DNA of 25,912 nucleotides from Gymnopilus junonius (lineage: Eukaryota; Basidiomycota; Agaricomycetes; Agaricales; Galerinaceae), in assembly GCA_015501075.1 (NCBI GenBank), contig JADNYJ010000442.1:1-25912 (forward strand), written 5' to 3'. Below are positions 1 through 9,963 of the stretch, piece after piece (positions within the stretch are counted from its first letter, which is position 1; each line of letters begins with the position of its first letter). The notes beneath the pieces are model-generated. The model searched no databases. It saw only the letters and a list, made by a program, of their open reading frames with translations, and was not told where the DNA came from. Made by a program: the position numbers and the translations under genes.

Positions 1-224
<224 letters not shown>

Positions 225-681
225 GGTTTGAGGACTGAGTTGAGACGAGGATAGGGGATGAACGCAGAAGGAAAAAAATGCATACTTACGGACAACAAAT
301 CGTAGTTTAAAGAAGATCTGAAAAACTTTGAATGCTGTATTTGAACTCGAAAAAGGGCTTAGTGGGCGCTAGAGACACACTAAAAATAGATGGTGGAACA
401 GGGAGGAACGTCAGTCGCCGTCTGAGACAGAAAGACAAACATGATTTCAAGCTTCGACCCAACACATCTTTCTGGTGATACATAACACATTCCTTGTTAT
501 CTGAATGAGCTTTGATCATTGAGACGGAGATGGTTTCTCTACATAACTCTGGGCTATCTAGCGGATAGCATGAATTACATTACGACCATTATTACGCAAT
601 CAAATAAGAGCTAACTTTGATTTTCTGGTGAGTTAAACGTCCAATATCCTTCTTCTTTTATATTGATATTCCTACCTTCAG
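225..681. other. Intergenic stretch, no gene recognised
   Basis: There is a 70-codon open frame on the minus strand (307-519) without recognisable motifs, and AT-rich sequence. A good acceptor (cttcag, ending 681) leads into the kinase relic, with a possible donor (gtgagt) near 628, but the sequence just before that donor has an in-frame stop and I could not find a convincing upstream exon. Confidence 0.4.
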
Positions 682-1370
682 CCGTCAGACATAGATAGAC
701 TGACTGACGAAGAGATACTCGAGCTCAGGGAAGAAGCACACAGGCTGCCGGGTGAATTTGCCCATCATATCCGTCGACTTTCACCCAACACAGTCTTAAA
801 AGTAGCCGACAACTGGGTCGAAGATCCTCCTGACGTACCAGAAGTCAACACCCTCAGACTCGTTTTCGAATGGACGACGATCCCAGTTCTTTGAGTCCGG
901 CGCGTTCTTGTGTCTAGGGATGGTGATCGGTATTACATCGTCATGGATTATATCAAAGGTCGAACGCTCTTTGAAGCCTGGCCTACGTATTCTTTGTACC
1001 GCAAATTTATGGTCGCTTGGTCTCTTCGCAATCACGTTCGCCAACTTCGTCGCTTGGTGGCTCCTACTTCTACGACTCCACCGGGACCAATCAGCGTCCA
1101 TGGAGCCTGTACTTGCGATCTTACTTCGGTTATTGGACAACAGAACCTTCGTGGGCCTTTCGAGTCTTATTCCGACTTTGTGTCACTCTTCAATACAGCA
1201 TGGAGTTCGGCAGTCAAGCATTCGAAAGCTCCTCAAAATCATCCGTCAAGAAAGGAACAGTTTGAAGATCTGGGGCCCCAGACGCTCGTTCTCTCGCACC
1301 TCATATAAACCCACGGAATATTATCGTTGATGACGACGACAGACTTTGGCTTAGGTTGAACCAGAAGTAG
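682..1370 (+). pseudogene. Aminoglycoside-phosphotransferase-like kinase, N-terminal and catalytic-loop part, disrupted
   Basis: Frame 1 opens after a good acceptor and reads PSDIDRLTDEEILELREEA, then VLKVADNWVEDPPDVPEVNT, LRLVFEWTTIPV, YYIVMDYIKGRTLFEAWP and GPFESYSDFVSLFN. This is the layout of the APH/choline-kinase-like proteins (PF01636 type) that are numerous in mushrooms. An in-frame TGA at 892-894 sits where the family usually has Arg (a single C-to-T change from CGA). After SHL at about 1303 the frame shifts by one base, and the catalytic loop continues as INPRNIIVDDDDRLWL up to a stop at 1368-1370. The expected next residues (DW.WSGYYPEWFEY) are absent here but present at 11070. Relic gene; no function should be assumed. 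Confidence 0.75.
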
Positions 1371-2257
1371 GAGCTATCGACGTTGAAGTTGCAGTCAAAG
1401 TCGAAGTCGGCTGCAACTGATTCCGAATCCTCAGACCCGCAGACGCAAAGGGCGTGAAATGCATATCCTCCTCGACGGCTTCTTCGCCCGAGCTGTAGAC
1501 TCGGAACTCCTAAAAAGTCTCAACGACGAGTTTGAGCGGCCTCAGATGCGTTATTTTCATGCATGAGGATAGGGATGAGAAGAGGATTTGGATGGGTGAG
1601 TGGTGTTACAGCTGAGGTTGGGTTTGGGAGTGACACTGGGATTGGGGTACTGGAGATGGGGAGGAACCCGTATGCCTGTCATAGGGTTCTGAAGAAGATA
1701 ATGGAGAGGGGAGGAAGAGAGAATAAGCTCAGTATACTTGTGACGGGTTTAAGTGACTAGATGAACGACTTACCGGGAGAAACACCAGCTCTCGCCCAAT
1801 TTCTGCAAATTGGCGTTCTGCACCCTCATTTGTGCGGTAAGCTTCCGCGGCTCTGGTCGTTTATACGAGTCGGACTGCCTAGAGTTAGAATCGATCTCAG
1901 TCAGCTTCATGATAATGAGGAGCAAACTAAGACATAAAAAGGCACGCACCACAAATCTTCAGTGCACCTGCGTTTCCCGATCCCTCCAGTCCGGCACTCC
2001 AATACGTCGTAGACTGTAGTTTCGACTCGCACAAACCCTCGTCGGGATGAGCAAGCCTGCGCTATTGGGAAAAAGACTTCAAAGTCTGGACAAAATTCTG
2101 CATGGAAAAGATAGGATAAATAAGACACCTACGAGAAGAAGGGCCAGAGAACATACCACAATCCGAATTTCATATTCAAGAAACCATCAAACGCTTCTCT
2201 CGGTGCTGTAGCCAAGCTCGTCTATCTTGTTTCCTCGGTATTGATCGCTATTCGTTA
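1371..2257. other. Unassigned stretch with short open frames
   Basis: I recognise no complete gene. Around 1440-1565 the plus strand encodes a plausible fragment (MHILLDGFFARAVDSELLKS, then a stop). At 1761-1937 a 58-codon plus-strand frame starts MNDLPGETPALAQFLQIGVL and contains RLWSFIRVGLPRVRIDL, which faintly recalls the LWS-I-V segment after the F-box in mushroom F-box proteins. The minus strand across 1770-2128 also has open frames with a possible donor (gtaagt) near 1770. None is strong enough to call a gene; this looks like remnants. Confidence 0.3.
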
Positions 2258-2593
2258 TTACGAACTATCAGCTGCGATTAAACAGGAGAAGTACAAGCGA
2301 TTCTCAATATGTACCTGCTGTAAGTCCGTACCAGGCGTGGATGTAACACCAAATGCGGATGGTCCTGATCCACTGAACGCGCGGAAGGCCCCAGAGGCAG
2401 GTTTAATAATGGACGTCGAGGACGGTGGAGGCGCCTGTCCGAAAGCTGAAGGTTGACCGAAGGCTGGCTGGCCAAATGCTGATGTGGTGATGGTAGATGG
2501 TTGCGAAGGTTGTCCGAAAGCTGAAGTAGTAGCAGACTGTAATTGACCAAACACTGACACGGGAGCGGAAGTGTTCTGTGGTTGGCCAAACCA
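2258..2593 (-). pseudogene. Nup42-like FG-repeat fragment, copy 1
   Basis: The minus strand carries a 111-codon open frame with seven FG dipeptides in SAFGQP-type units, for example SAFGQPAFGQPSAFGQ, followed by SGAFRAFSGSGPSAFG. This is the FG-rich half of a Nup42/NUPL2-type nucleoporin, which in intact form docks mRNA export factors at the cytoplasmic face of the nuclear pore. A donor (CAG|gtacat) follows at 2314. Upstream, a TGA interrupts the frame and there is no ATG, zinc finger or Nup42 middle domain attached. A possible degraded exon (KSARFGWQGVSGNAEEG) reads at about 2640-2750 in another frame. It is a truncated copy related to the fuller gene at 7055-8127. Confidence 0.62.
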
Positions 2594-2607
2594 TTGTCAA
2601 TGACCAA

Positions 2608-3502
2608 GATAGCTAACCTGGATGCGATACTTCACAACCGACCTTCCTCCGCATTACCAGATACACCTTGCCAGCCAAATCGTGCAGATTTCTGGCTGAT
2701 ATCTTTGTAACGCCGCTCTTTGCGCTTCTTCGCTTGGCATGGTTAAAGTTGGCAAGGGTCTTGTAGGGTTCACAGCGATGAACAAACGGCGAGAATAAGG
2801 TAGTTTATTTACTTACGTAATACACTACCCTCCACTCAGATCAAAACCTCTCGCTTTGCCCTCACTTGCGGTCAGCTTTTTCATCGTCCCATTCTCAACC
2901 TATTCTTGCTATGCATATGAGTACCGAGTATCTGTGACTCCTATAAGAATACGACGAGGCTGCGTCCATGACCCTTTCAGAATGCAAGGTACCAAGGGCT
3001 TCAACTTAAAGCGGTATCATTCAACTATCAAACTTCTCGCTGTGTTCAACATAGTCATCTGGGGCCTGAGCGGCTTCTATTGGATGAAAGGCCGTTTTAA
3101 CTAGTGCCTTATCAAGCATCACTAATACGCAACTGCAGTTCATTTCCCGTGGTTTTCTGCCCCCGATATCTTTCGTGTGGGGCTGAGGGTTGGGAGGAAA
3201 GCTGAAGAGACCTGTCATTGCGCAGCTGGTCAGGCGTTCAAATCAGCGCGTGCTTTGGTGAAGCAAGGCAGAAGCAAGGCTACCATGTCGCACACATTCT
3301 AAAAATTACTGCAAGCCCTGCAGGGCATGATTGGAAAAGGTCTGTGTAAGTATTACAACGGCTTGAAATAAACACTTCCACAGTTATATTTACAGCTCCC
3401 TCAATGAAAGCACCTTGGTTCCATACTTTCACTGAGGCACCGTCCTTCCTAAGCTTCCCTCCCAAGGCTCCTCTTCAACATCTCATAAATTTTAATCACT
3501 CT
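2608..3502. other. Unassigned stretch before BTB gene 1
   Basis: It holds an 82-codon plus-strand frame (2856-3104) ending IVIWGLSGFYWMKGRFN, with a hydrophobic patch but no motif I know. The rest is AT-rich sequence, probably the upstream region of the BTB gene at 3503. No gene is claimed. Confidence 0.3.
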
Positions 3503-4679
3503 ATGGCTGAAACCACCAACAGCCAAAATTTCTTTTGGGGTAGTGTCTTTTTCAAGGTCCGTCTTATCTCGATCTTGAGTGCTTATCATGTATCGATGCT
3601 CATCGATGCCCCGCAATCCGTGCTACTCATGCACGCCAGGTCGAGCAAACCCTGTTCTGCGTTCCTCGATGTGAATTCGAACAGTCCTCTGAAGTCTTCG
3701 AGAATATGTTCCTCTTCCCATCTGAAAATCCTGAAGGCCATACTCAGGAACATCCTATCGTACTTGAAGGGTATAAGGCAGACGATTTCACTTGCTTGCT
3801 AAATGTCATGTATCCTAGGTTAGCACTGGACTCCTAACCCTTCGACTTTGGTTCCTACGCTAATATATTCTGTCTTCCAATGTTTCGTAGAGCCAAATCT
3901 CTGATCTCTGGTACGAGTATCAATCTGCACTTGCAAAAGGAGGAATGGGTGAGCGTGTTAAAGCTATCAACCATCTGGAGTATGACCAAGGTGAGATGAA
4001 TATCGCGAAGTCCAGGTCCTCTCCATATCAGTCTGATAATGCATTTCGTGACTAGATTCGCGAATATGCCATCCATAGGTTATCGACTAATGTGACCTTG
4101 ACGGCGGTCGAAAAATTTCATCTAGCAAGGGCTCATAAGGTCGTAACCTGGTTCGAAGAAGGACTGAAGAGTTTAGTGAGTGGCGACTACAAGTTGACGC
4201 GTGAGGAAATGGCTACCCTAGGATGGGAAACCAGCGCTCTTATTCTCTGGATCCGGACTCAGTTTCAAAGCAACACAAATGATATTCTCCATTTCAGAAA
4301 AGAGTCGATTAAATGCTCTAATTGCTTCTCTCAGTCGAGTCTATTCAACAACGATACTATCTGCTACAATTGTGATGCATTGCTTGCTGCAGATGAAGAA
4401 CTCAGTTTCTCTGGCACTGGTTCCCCATCTGGCTCAAATTTAGATCGTATTGTCTCCATCAGAGGGATAAAATGCAGCCAATGCTCTGGGAACTCATTCT
4501 ACTCCTTTTCCACCATCCAATGCAACTCTTGCTCCTGCAGCATCACTCCGAAAAGTAATGTTAGAGTCACCCCAAAGAACTCATTGGACAACATGATAAA
4601 AGAGGTATTCGGAACGGAGATAGAGAACTGTCGATGGCCATGGTCCACCTCCGTAAACATGGAGCAAGGAGTGGCTTAG
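3503..4679 (+). CDS. BTB-domain protein with two C-terminal zinc ribbons (tandem copy 1)
   Basis: Exons 3503-3556, 3640-3818, 3891-3990 and 4056-4679 join in frame through GT-AG introns to give 318 residues. Residues 1-111 form a mushroom-type BTB/POZ domain: FFWGSVFFK, VEQTLFCVPRCEFEQSSEVF, EHPIVLEGYKADDF, LLNVMYPR. BTB domains dimerise and often recruit Cul3 or transcription partners. A helical segment follows (IREYAIHRLS, LARAHKVVTWFEEGLKSLV). The C-terminal part has two putative zinc ribbons, each C-x2-C-x12-C-x2-C (Cys 198/201/214/217 and 251/254/267/270), plus an extra Cys at 272. An ATG at 3404 is in frame but would add 33 unlike residues; the 3503 start matches the 54-base first exon of copy 2. 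Function unknown; no catalytic motif is visible. Confidence 0.82.
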
Positions 4680-5074
4680 TATACGTAGGTTAGTATTGGT
4701 GTCCGTCGTCCAAATGTATGTTCCTGTTCTTCTCTGAAGAAATCCAAAGTTGCATTTCATGTTCACACCAGCATATGAACTTTTGAGAATGAGGGGTGTG
4801 TAGGGTTACTGGGGAGGTCCAGATTGTACTTAATCGACCAGCTTCCGATGACCAAAGTATCTACAGATCAAGTTCCGAATTCACTTATTACCTGTGAAAT
4901 AAATAGTTGCCTCGATGCTTGAGATACTTCGTTTATGTAAACGTATGATTATTGGCAGCTGTGAGAGGATCATTCTCTCACAAGGATTCAATTGCAGTCC
5001 CGCACTCTCTTTCAAGAATTTACCACTATTCACCTCTAGAGTTTTGATTTAACTCTTGACCCCATCCATCATCC
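4680..5074. other. Intergenic spacer between the two BTB copies
   Basis: About 0.4 kb of AT-rich sequence holding the 3' end of copy 1 and the upstream region of copy 2. No open frame or structured element stands out. Confidence 0.5.
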
Positions 5075-6190
5075 ATGGTTGACGCTGAGCATAATATGAA
5101 CTTTCTTTGGGACCTCGTTTTCTTCAAGGTCTAGTTACTCTCTTATCTATGGGCACCTATCGTATCAATGCTCATACCAGCATTAACATCCTGTGTAGGT
5201 TGAAGAAACGATCTTTGCTCGACCACGCGGGGAATTTGAACGATCCTCTGAAGTATTCGCAGACATGTTCCGACTCCCTTCTGGAAGCCCTGAAGGCCGT
5301 GATAAAGAGCATCCAATCATCCTCGAAGGATATAAAGCAGAAGAATTCAACTGTTTATTGAAGGTGATGTATCCAACGTTAGTGCCCTCTCGTAGCCCCT
5401 TTATATGTCTTCAACTTGGCAATTCACTCCTACCTTCAATTTCAGATCCTATTCCTTGATTTCCGGCACAAACATCGACTTGCATTTGGTAAAGGAAGAA
5501 TGGATCAGCATACTGAAATTATCAACAATTTGGAATATGAGCCTCAATTAAGAAGCAGTATCCTCAGTTGCTAACCGTTCATTAATGCCTCCCTAGATTC
5601 GGGAGTACGCCATCCACAGGCTGTCGACTGACTTAACCTTGGTGCCAATTGAAAAGATCCAACTGGCAAGGGCACACAAAGTTTCTAAGTGGTTAGAAGA
5701 AGGAATCGTCAGCTTGGTGAATGGTGATCACAGGTTGACGCGCAAGGATCTGCCTACGCTCGGATATGATATGGCCGCCTCGGTCCTTCTGATCAGGGAT
5801 CAGTTACCTCAGTCCGGGGCACTGCAAATCAACAAAAATTCGATCAAGTGTGCAAAATGCTCGTCCTCTGACACCTTACTGAAGGGCAACCATACTTGTC
5901 ATAACTGCAGGCGAATCTTGGTTGAAGACGAAGAATTCAGTCTTCTGCCTGGTTCAATAGTCGCTGGGATTCCTTCAGAACAGCTGGTCAGCTTTGCATC
6001 AATTCAATGTAGTAGTTGCAACAGTGCACCATTCTATGGCATGGCTAACGTATACTGCTCTGACTGCAGATCTTGCACAAATTATTATTCTAATGTTAGA
6101 GTGGCACCGAAGAAAATGAGGGATGAAATGATCAAGGAGATATTTGGAGCAGAATTTGAAGAATACAAATTAACCACCCACACAGTATGA
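5075..6190 (+). CDS. BTB-domain protein with two zinc ribbons (tandem copy 2), intron-3 donor lost
   Basis: This is a paralogue of the 3503 gene with the same architecture: exon 1 is 54 bases (5075-5128), exon 2 is 179 (5199-5377), exon 3 homologous to 5446-5545, and exon 4 is 5597-6190. BTB segments match (VEETIFARPRGEFERSSEVF, EHPIILEGYKAEEF). The C-terminal region repeats two C-x2-C-x12-C-x2-C ribbons. The oddity is at the end of exon 3: where copy 1 has AAG|gtgag, this copy reads CTC followed by AATTAA, so no donor exists and a TAA follows at 5549-5551. Reading on gives a 112-residue BTB-only protein. Alternatively an internal donor, TTG|gtaaag at 5489, joins exon 4 in frame with loss of 19 residues. 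Exon 4 stays open and conserved, which argues that it is still used or was until recently. Confidence 0.72.
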
Positions 6191-7054
6191 TTAGTCTTTC
6201 CTAGACAGACTTCGATATAATGTGGACGAAGAGGGTGTGTGACGTCCAAGAAATTGAGGAGTACCGCCTTCTACCTCACGCAGTATGATAGTATGATACT
6301 TCTCACATCGTTAGAACTACGTGTAATCTAATTTACTTGTGCGCTTTTGCTGCTTTTTTCACTTTCCTGGGATTTACTGCAAAGGAAAAGTAAAAATGGA
6401 AAACAGCTAATTACTTGGGCATATAGAAAAAGCCGTGTCATGGCCGTGGCGGTGCATGCACGGCCACTTGAGGTGCGTGCATGGCATAGGTTGGCTGTAT
6501 GGCGGTGCGTGGTAGGGAAGTGATCGGCCGTGCATCGGAGTCATGAGTGCGGGAGGACGTGCGTGCACATTCCAGAGAGAAAGTGGGTGACGGTAAACAA
6601 ACTTCAGATATGCATTAGAGTACAGAACATATTCAATAATCTAAATATTATTAATATGCAGTCTATTCCATGTCTGGCTCCTCATTGATTGATGCTTTCT
6701 TGAATCAAGGTCGAGGTTGAGGCTTCTGTGTCACGTCTCGATTGACAGCCTTGATCGGCGATACGTACTCAATAAAATCAGGCCCTGGCTGATTAGACGT
6801 CAATAGAGATTTTTGCCAGTGTATAAGAGACCATACCTCAAGGTCTTCATTGTTTCCTTTATAATCAGCGCGGTTGAATTGTGGAGGTAGATTAGCATAG
6901 ACGTCCCAACCATCTTGATGAGCCAACTGGTTCGTCTTCTTGCGATGTCTCGATGAATCTTATCAATTCGCCTAATTCGACAATTAAAATCTGTACACTC
7001 AGGAAAAGGAAATGCCCACACCTTTATTATTGTAGACAGGTATCAGACTTTTGA
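6191..7054. other. Intergenic stretch with a repeat-like GC-rich block
   Basis: Apart from the GC-rich block at 6430-6575, the minus strand at 6705-6926 has an open frame (PPQFNRADYKGNNEDLEVW and following) just downstream of the Nup42-like gene at 7055. I could not match it to a family or join it by a clean intron. No gene is claimed. Confidence 0.3.
6430..6575. repeat. GC-rich block built on GTGCGTG/GTGCATG motifs
   Basis: The block is markedly richer in G and CpG than its flanks and repeats short variants: GTGCATGCACGG, GTGCGTGCATGG, GGTGCGTGG, CGTGCATCGG and GTGCGTGCACA. Some parts are palindromic (GTGCATGCAC). It contains no open frame. It resembles a piece of a dispersed element or solo LTR by composition, but no flanking target-site duplication was found. 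Confidence 0.4.
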
Positions 7055-8127
7055 CTATGCCAGCATGTATATCGAAGTCCTTTGTTTGATTTGTATGTGA
7101 ATCCTTCGAGACGGGATTGTCAGGAACAAAGTAAGAATATATATGTTTGAGAAAGTCCTGAAAAATGCACTGGTGGTAGTTGGTGCGGACGTTTGTCTGA
7201 ATGCGGGTTGGCTGAAAGTTGATTGGCCGAGTGAAGGTTGGCCAAAAGCAGATTGGCCAAATACTGAAGTAGAGGTGGATGAAGAGGGTAATCCAAATGC
7301 TGAAGTGGTGGTAGTGGTGGACGGTGTGCCGAACACGGAGGGTGCTGAAGTTGAAGCAAACGCGAAAGGGGTACTGGTGGACGTGTTGCTGAATGCAGAG
7401 GATGTTGAAGGGAAGGCTGATGATGAGGTAGATGGAGGGACGAGCTTGCTCAGCTTGGCGGCTTGTTTGTATGCTTGTTGTGAATTTGCTCGAGCGTTCT
7501 TTTAGAATCAATTTAACAAGTCAGTCTAAGATAGTGAGGTTAGAAGGGTGCCACTCACAGTGAAAGCAGCATCCGCTGCCACCATTTGATTCGATCTGTA
7601 CTGGACCTGAATCACATGAACATTGTTAGAATAATTTGAAAAAACTGAAAGCAAAATGAAACTCACATATTTGTTCATGTTCCCCGCTTTCCTTGCCATA
7701 TAAACTTTAACCCGCAACTCTTCGTCCAAACCGACAGCTAGAACAGATTCAAGCTTTGCAGGAGCATATGAGGAGAGCAGCCACATAGATTTTTTGGTAG
7801 TTGGATTTAAATCTGACACAATATTCGCAGCACTGCGAATATCGTTAGAAATAAATCTACTTCATTTGATTCGAAACACACTTGTAGGGCAGGGGAGGCC
7901 GATATAGTGTCCCGCTTCATATTTTGTTCCAAAACGAGTCTTCATAGGAGTCAGCAAGCCGAAAGACATATCCAAGTTGTGGTAGACGCACTTCTGAAGC
8001 TTGATTGAACATTTGAAGGATGTTCATTTCTGCGATTGCCACCAAATTGGCATTGGTACTGACATATGACCTATTCAAGGTATTATCATACTGACGGAAT
8101 GAAAGAGGTGTGCGATAGACTCACCAT
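7055..8127 (-). CDS. Nup42/NUPL2-like FG nucleoporin with degenerate CCCH finger (copy 2)
   Basis: A five-exon model (8127-8125, 8070-7988, 7832-7667, 7606-7559, 7498-7055) stays in frame for 247 residues. Exon 1 is only the ATG followed by gtgagt. Exon 2 carries the zinc-finger remnant VICQYQCQFGGNRRNEHPS; intact Nup42 proteins have C-x8-C-x5-C-x3-H with CRNEHP, so the third Cys is Arg here and about five residues are missing between the first two. Exon 3 holds the conserved middle motif LLSSYAPAKLESVLAVGLDE and ELRVKVYMARKAGNMNKY. Exons 4-5 give NARANSQQAYKQAAKL and then an FG tail in which the later repeats have decayed (SLGQ, TFSQ, AFRQ). Intact family members act in mRNA export with Gle1 and the Dbp5 helicase at the pore. 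The exon 2 donor (gtctac) is weak. A diverging duplicate or early pseudogene is likely. Confidence 0.58.
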
Positions 8128-8564
8128 TTTTCTAGGGTATAAGGCAAGGAGGAAGGCAAGAGGACTGCTGCAGCGATAATGACTTTAGCGACTGATGACA
8201 TAATCGCAGCGTCCTTCATTCCTGTCTTCCCACTCCTTTGCACTTTGAAGCTGTTCAGGACGACGACCTCATTCATAATTCTTAAATATCTTTTCAAAAT
8301 ACAGTTAAATTACTATTCAAGCCGCCCCGAAGTAATATACACAGAGTTCTCCGTCCAAAAAAGATACTGGAAAAGGGGAAGACCTTAGTCATGCGGCAGC
8401 TGCAGCGAACGAGAGGACGGCGCTTTTGTCCTCCGGATTATCTTGAATGAATAGTGACTACGAAGGAGTGCTATTACTGCGCACATCCTCTGATCCCAGG
8501 ATATGCGGTGCCGGATGCTACCACTATGAGGAGAAGTGAAGGTCAGCAAACGTATGGGCTTTGT
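8128..8564. other. Upstream region of the Nup42-like gene, no further gene
   Basis: Presumably this is promoter sequence for the minus-strand gene starting at 8127. Short open frames exist on both strands, none with recognisable motifs. Confidence 0.35.
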
Positions 8565-8921
8565 TTAATGACCTCCGCAAAAGTCTATGCACACCTTCGG
8601 GAGGACGCTGGGAATTGTGGGGTCGTTCTGCCCACATGATATTTCCAATCCTCGAGAAAATAATGACCTTAGAAAGCCAGCCATTAACGTCTCCAAATTT
8701 GAAAAGTCCGTTTTGATCATGCTAACCTTGTACTGAGCAGGCTGGCGCCGAATCGAACAGGACCGGCCACTGGTGCAAAGCGGCCGCTATTGGGAGCTGA
8801 GTTTCTAGAGCAAAGGCTAAAGGAGAACGGAAGATGTTAGAAATGAGAGAAATTACAATGCATATAGGCCTGATACTCACAAGTGGACAGTACCTGCCCA
8901 GTATTTGTCACCACCAGCCAT
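8565..8921 (-). CDS. Candidate small protein, unidentified, three exons
   Basis: Exons 8921-8881, 8804-8727 and 8667-8565 join in frame through canonical GT-AG introns (gtgagt...tag and gttagc...aag) to give 73 residues beginning MAGGDKYWAGTVHL and continuing NSAPNSGRFAPVAGPVRFGA. I do not recognise the family. The coherence of two splice junctions and a clean ATG are the only support; short coherent models can arise by chance. Confidence 0.3.
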
Positions 8922-9599
8922 TTTCCTTATATGCGAGAACCTCGTCTTGAGGTTAAACATCACTGAACGGCCCCATCATAGAGGCACAAGAGCTGGAGAG
9001 ATCGGGCAGAGCGTGGATGGAGATGCGTGCAACAGTGATAAAGACGACGGAGGGATGACCTCAATTGGGGGAAAATAGTCGCTGTCGAGGATGGAACCGC
9101 ATTTAAGGAAGCGAATCGGCGATAAACGGTGCACTTCGTGGTCTAAAGAATGCTCATCACATTAGAGTGTGAAGGAACGAGGTTCTTCTATCTGAAAGGT
9201 GGCCCATCGACTCGGTTTTAACTTGTCTCGCTTTCCTTGTGAAAGGATATTCTGGATATCGAGTCTGTGGTGGCTGAGGTTGTGATAGTGAGGAGGGCGT
9301 AGGAAGAAAAGAAGTTGCTGAAGGGGCCATTTTGATGATTTGAGTCAGGAAACGGAAAAGACGAAATCGACGTGGATGGTGAAAGTAGAAGTTAAGAGAT
9401 GCCAAAATTATTATTCGAATATCACGATCAGTGTGATGGAGCTTATTTTTGTAGGTTCACAGTTGAAACGAATATATTTCGAACAGTTATATACAGAAAG
9501 TAGCGCAAAAGTATCGATTTCACTAGCTAGGCATTGCCAACAAAGGCGACCGCTGGGTGACCTGGGTCTGCTTGAGCCGAGGTGCTGATGATTAAGATC
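8922..9599. other. Unassigned stretch
   Basis: The only open frame of note is on the minus strand at 9157-9330: 57 codons starting MAPSATSFLPTPSSLSQPQP, rich in Pro, Ser and Gln, with no known motif. It could be a first exon of a lost gene or chance. Confidence 0.25.
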
Positions 9600-9831
9600 A
9601 ATGCGGGGGTGGCAAACTCCTTGAGCGCAAAGGAGTTCGGTGGGAAGGCTGATATATTGAATTCGGTGAAGGACGGATTTGCTCTGCTTAGCGGCTTGCT
9701 CGTGGGTCTGCTCTGAATTAGCTTGGACGTTCTTTGGGAATTAATTTGATGAGTATGAGATGGTAGGGTAATGAGTAAGATGGACATCACTCACGGCGAA
9801 AATAGCATTCACTTCTGATATTGACCTCATC
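9600..9831 (-). pseudogene. Nup42-like middle-domain fragment, copy 3
   Basis: Two short minus-strand segments separated by a 63-base intron match consecutive exons of the Nup42-like gene at 7055-8127. MRSISEVNAIFA (ending 9795, followed by gtgagt) corresponds to YRSNQMVAADAAFT. NVQANSEQTHEQAAKQSKS (starting 9731) corresponds to NARANSQQAYKQAAKLSS. Exon boundaries and intron phase are the same. The FG-repeat tail is not recognisable after this point and no upstream zinc finger was found. It is a decayed partial copy. Confidence 0.5.
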
Positions 9832-9963
9832 TTCCTTCTTCCTTTAAACTTGAGGTCATTCTTGAGAAACTCCATTCCGGAGTGAACGCGACATCAATGG
9901 TCTATACACCAACGCCGATCAGCAAAAAGGACGAGAGATATAGATAGGCAAGGCTGTCCTCAC

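Noticed and set aside
7143..7505. 120-codon plus-strand open frame rich in Val, Glu and Asp
   Set aside because: It is the antisense of the FG-repeat exon on the minus strand; the repeated codons keep both strands open.
8752..8800. GAATCGAACAGGACC-like sequence suggesting a tRNA 3' half
   Set aside because: No cloverleaf can be drawn around it, and it falls in a candidate exon on the minus strand.
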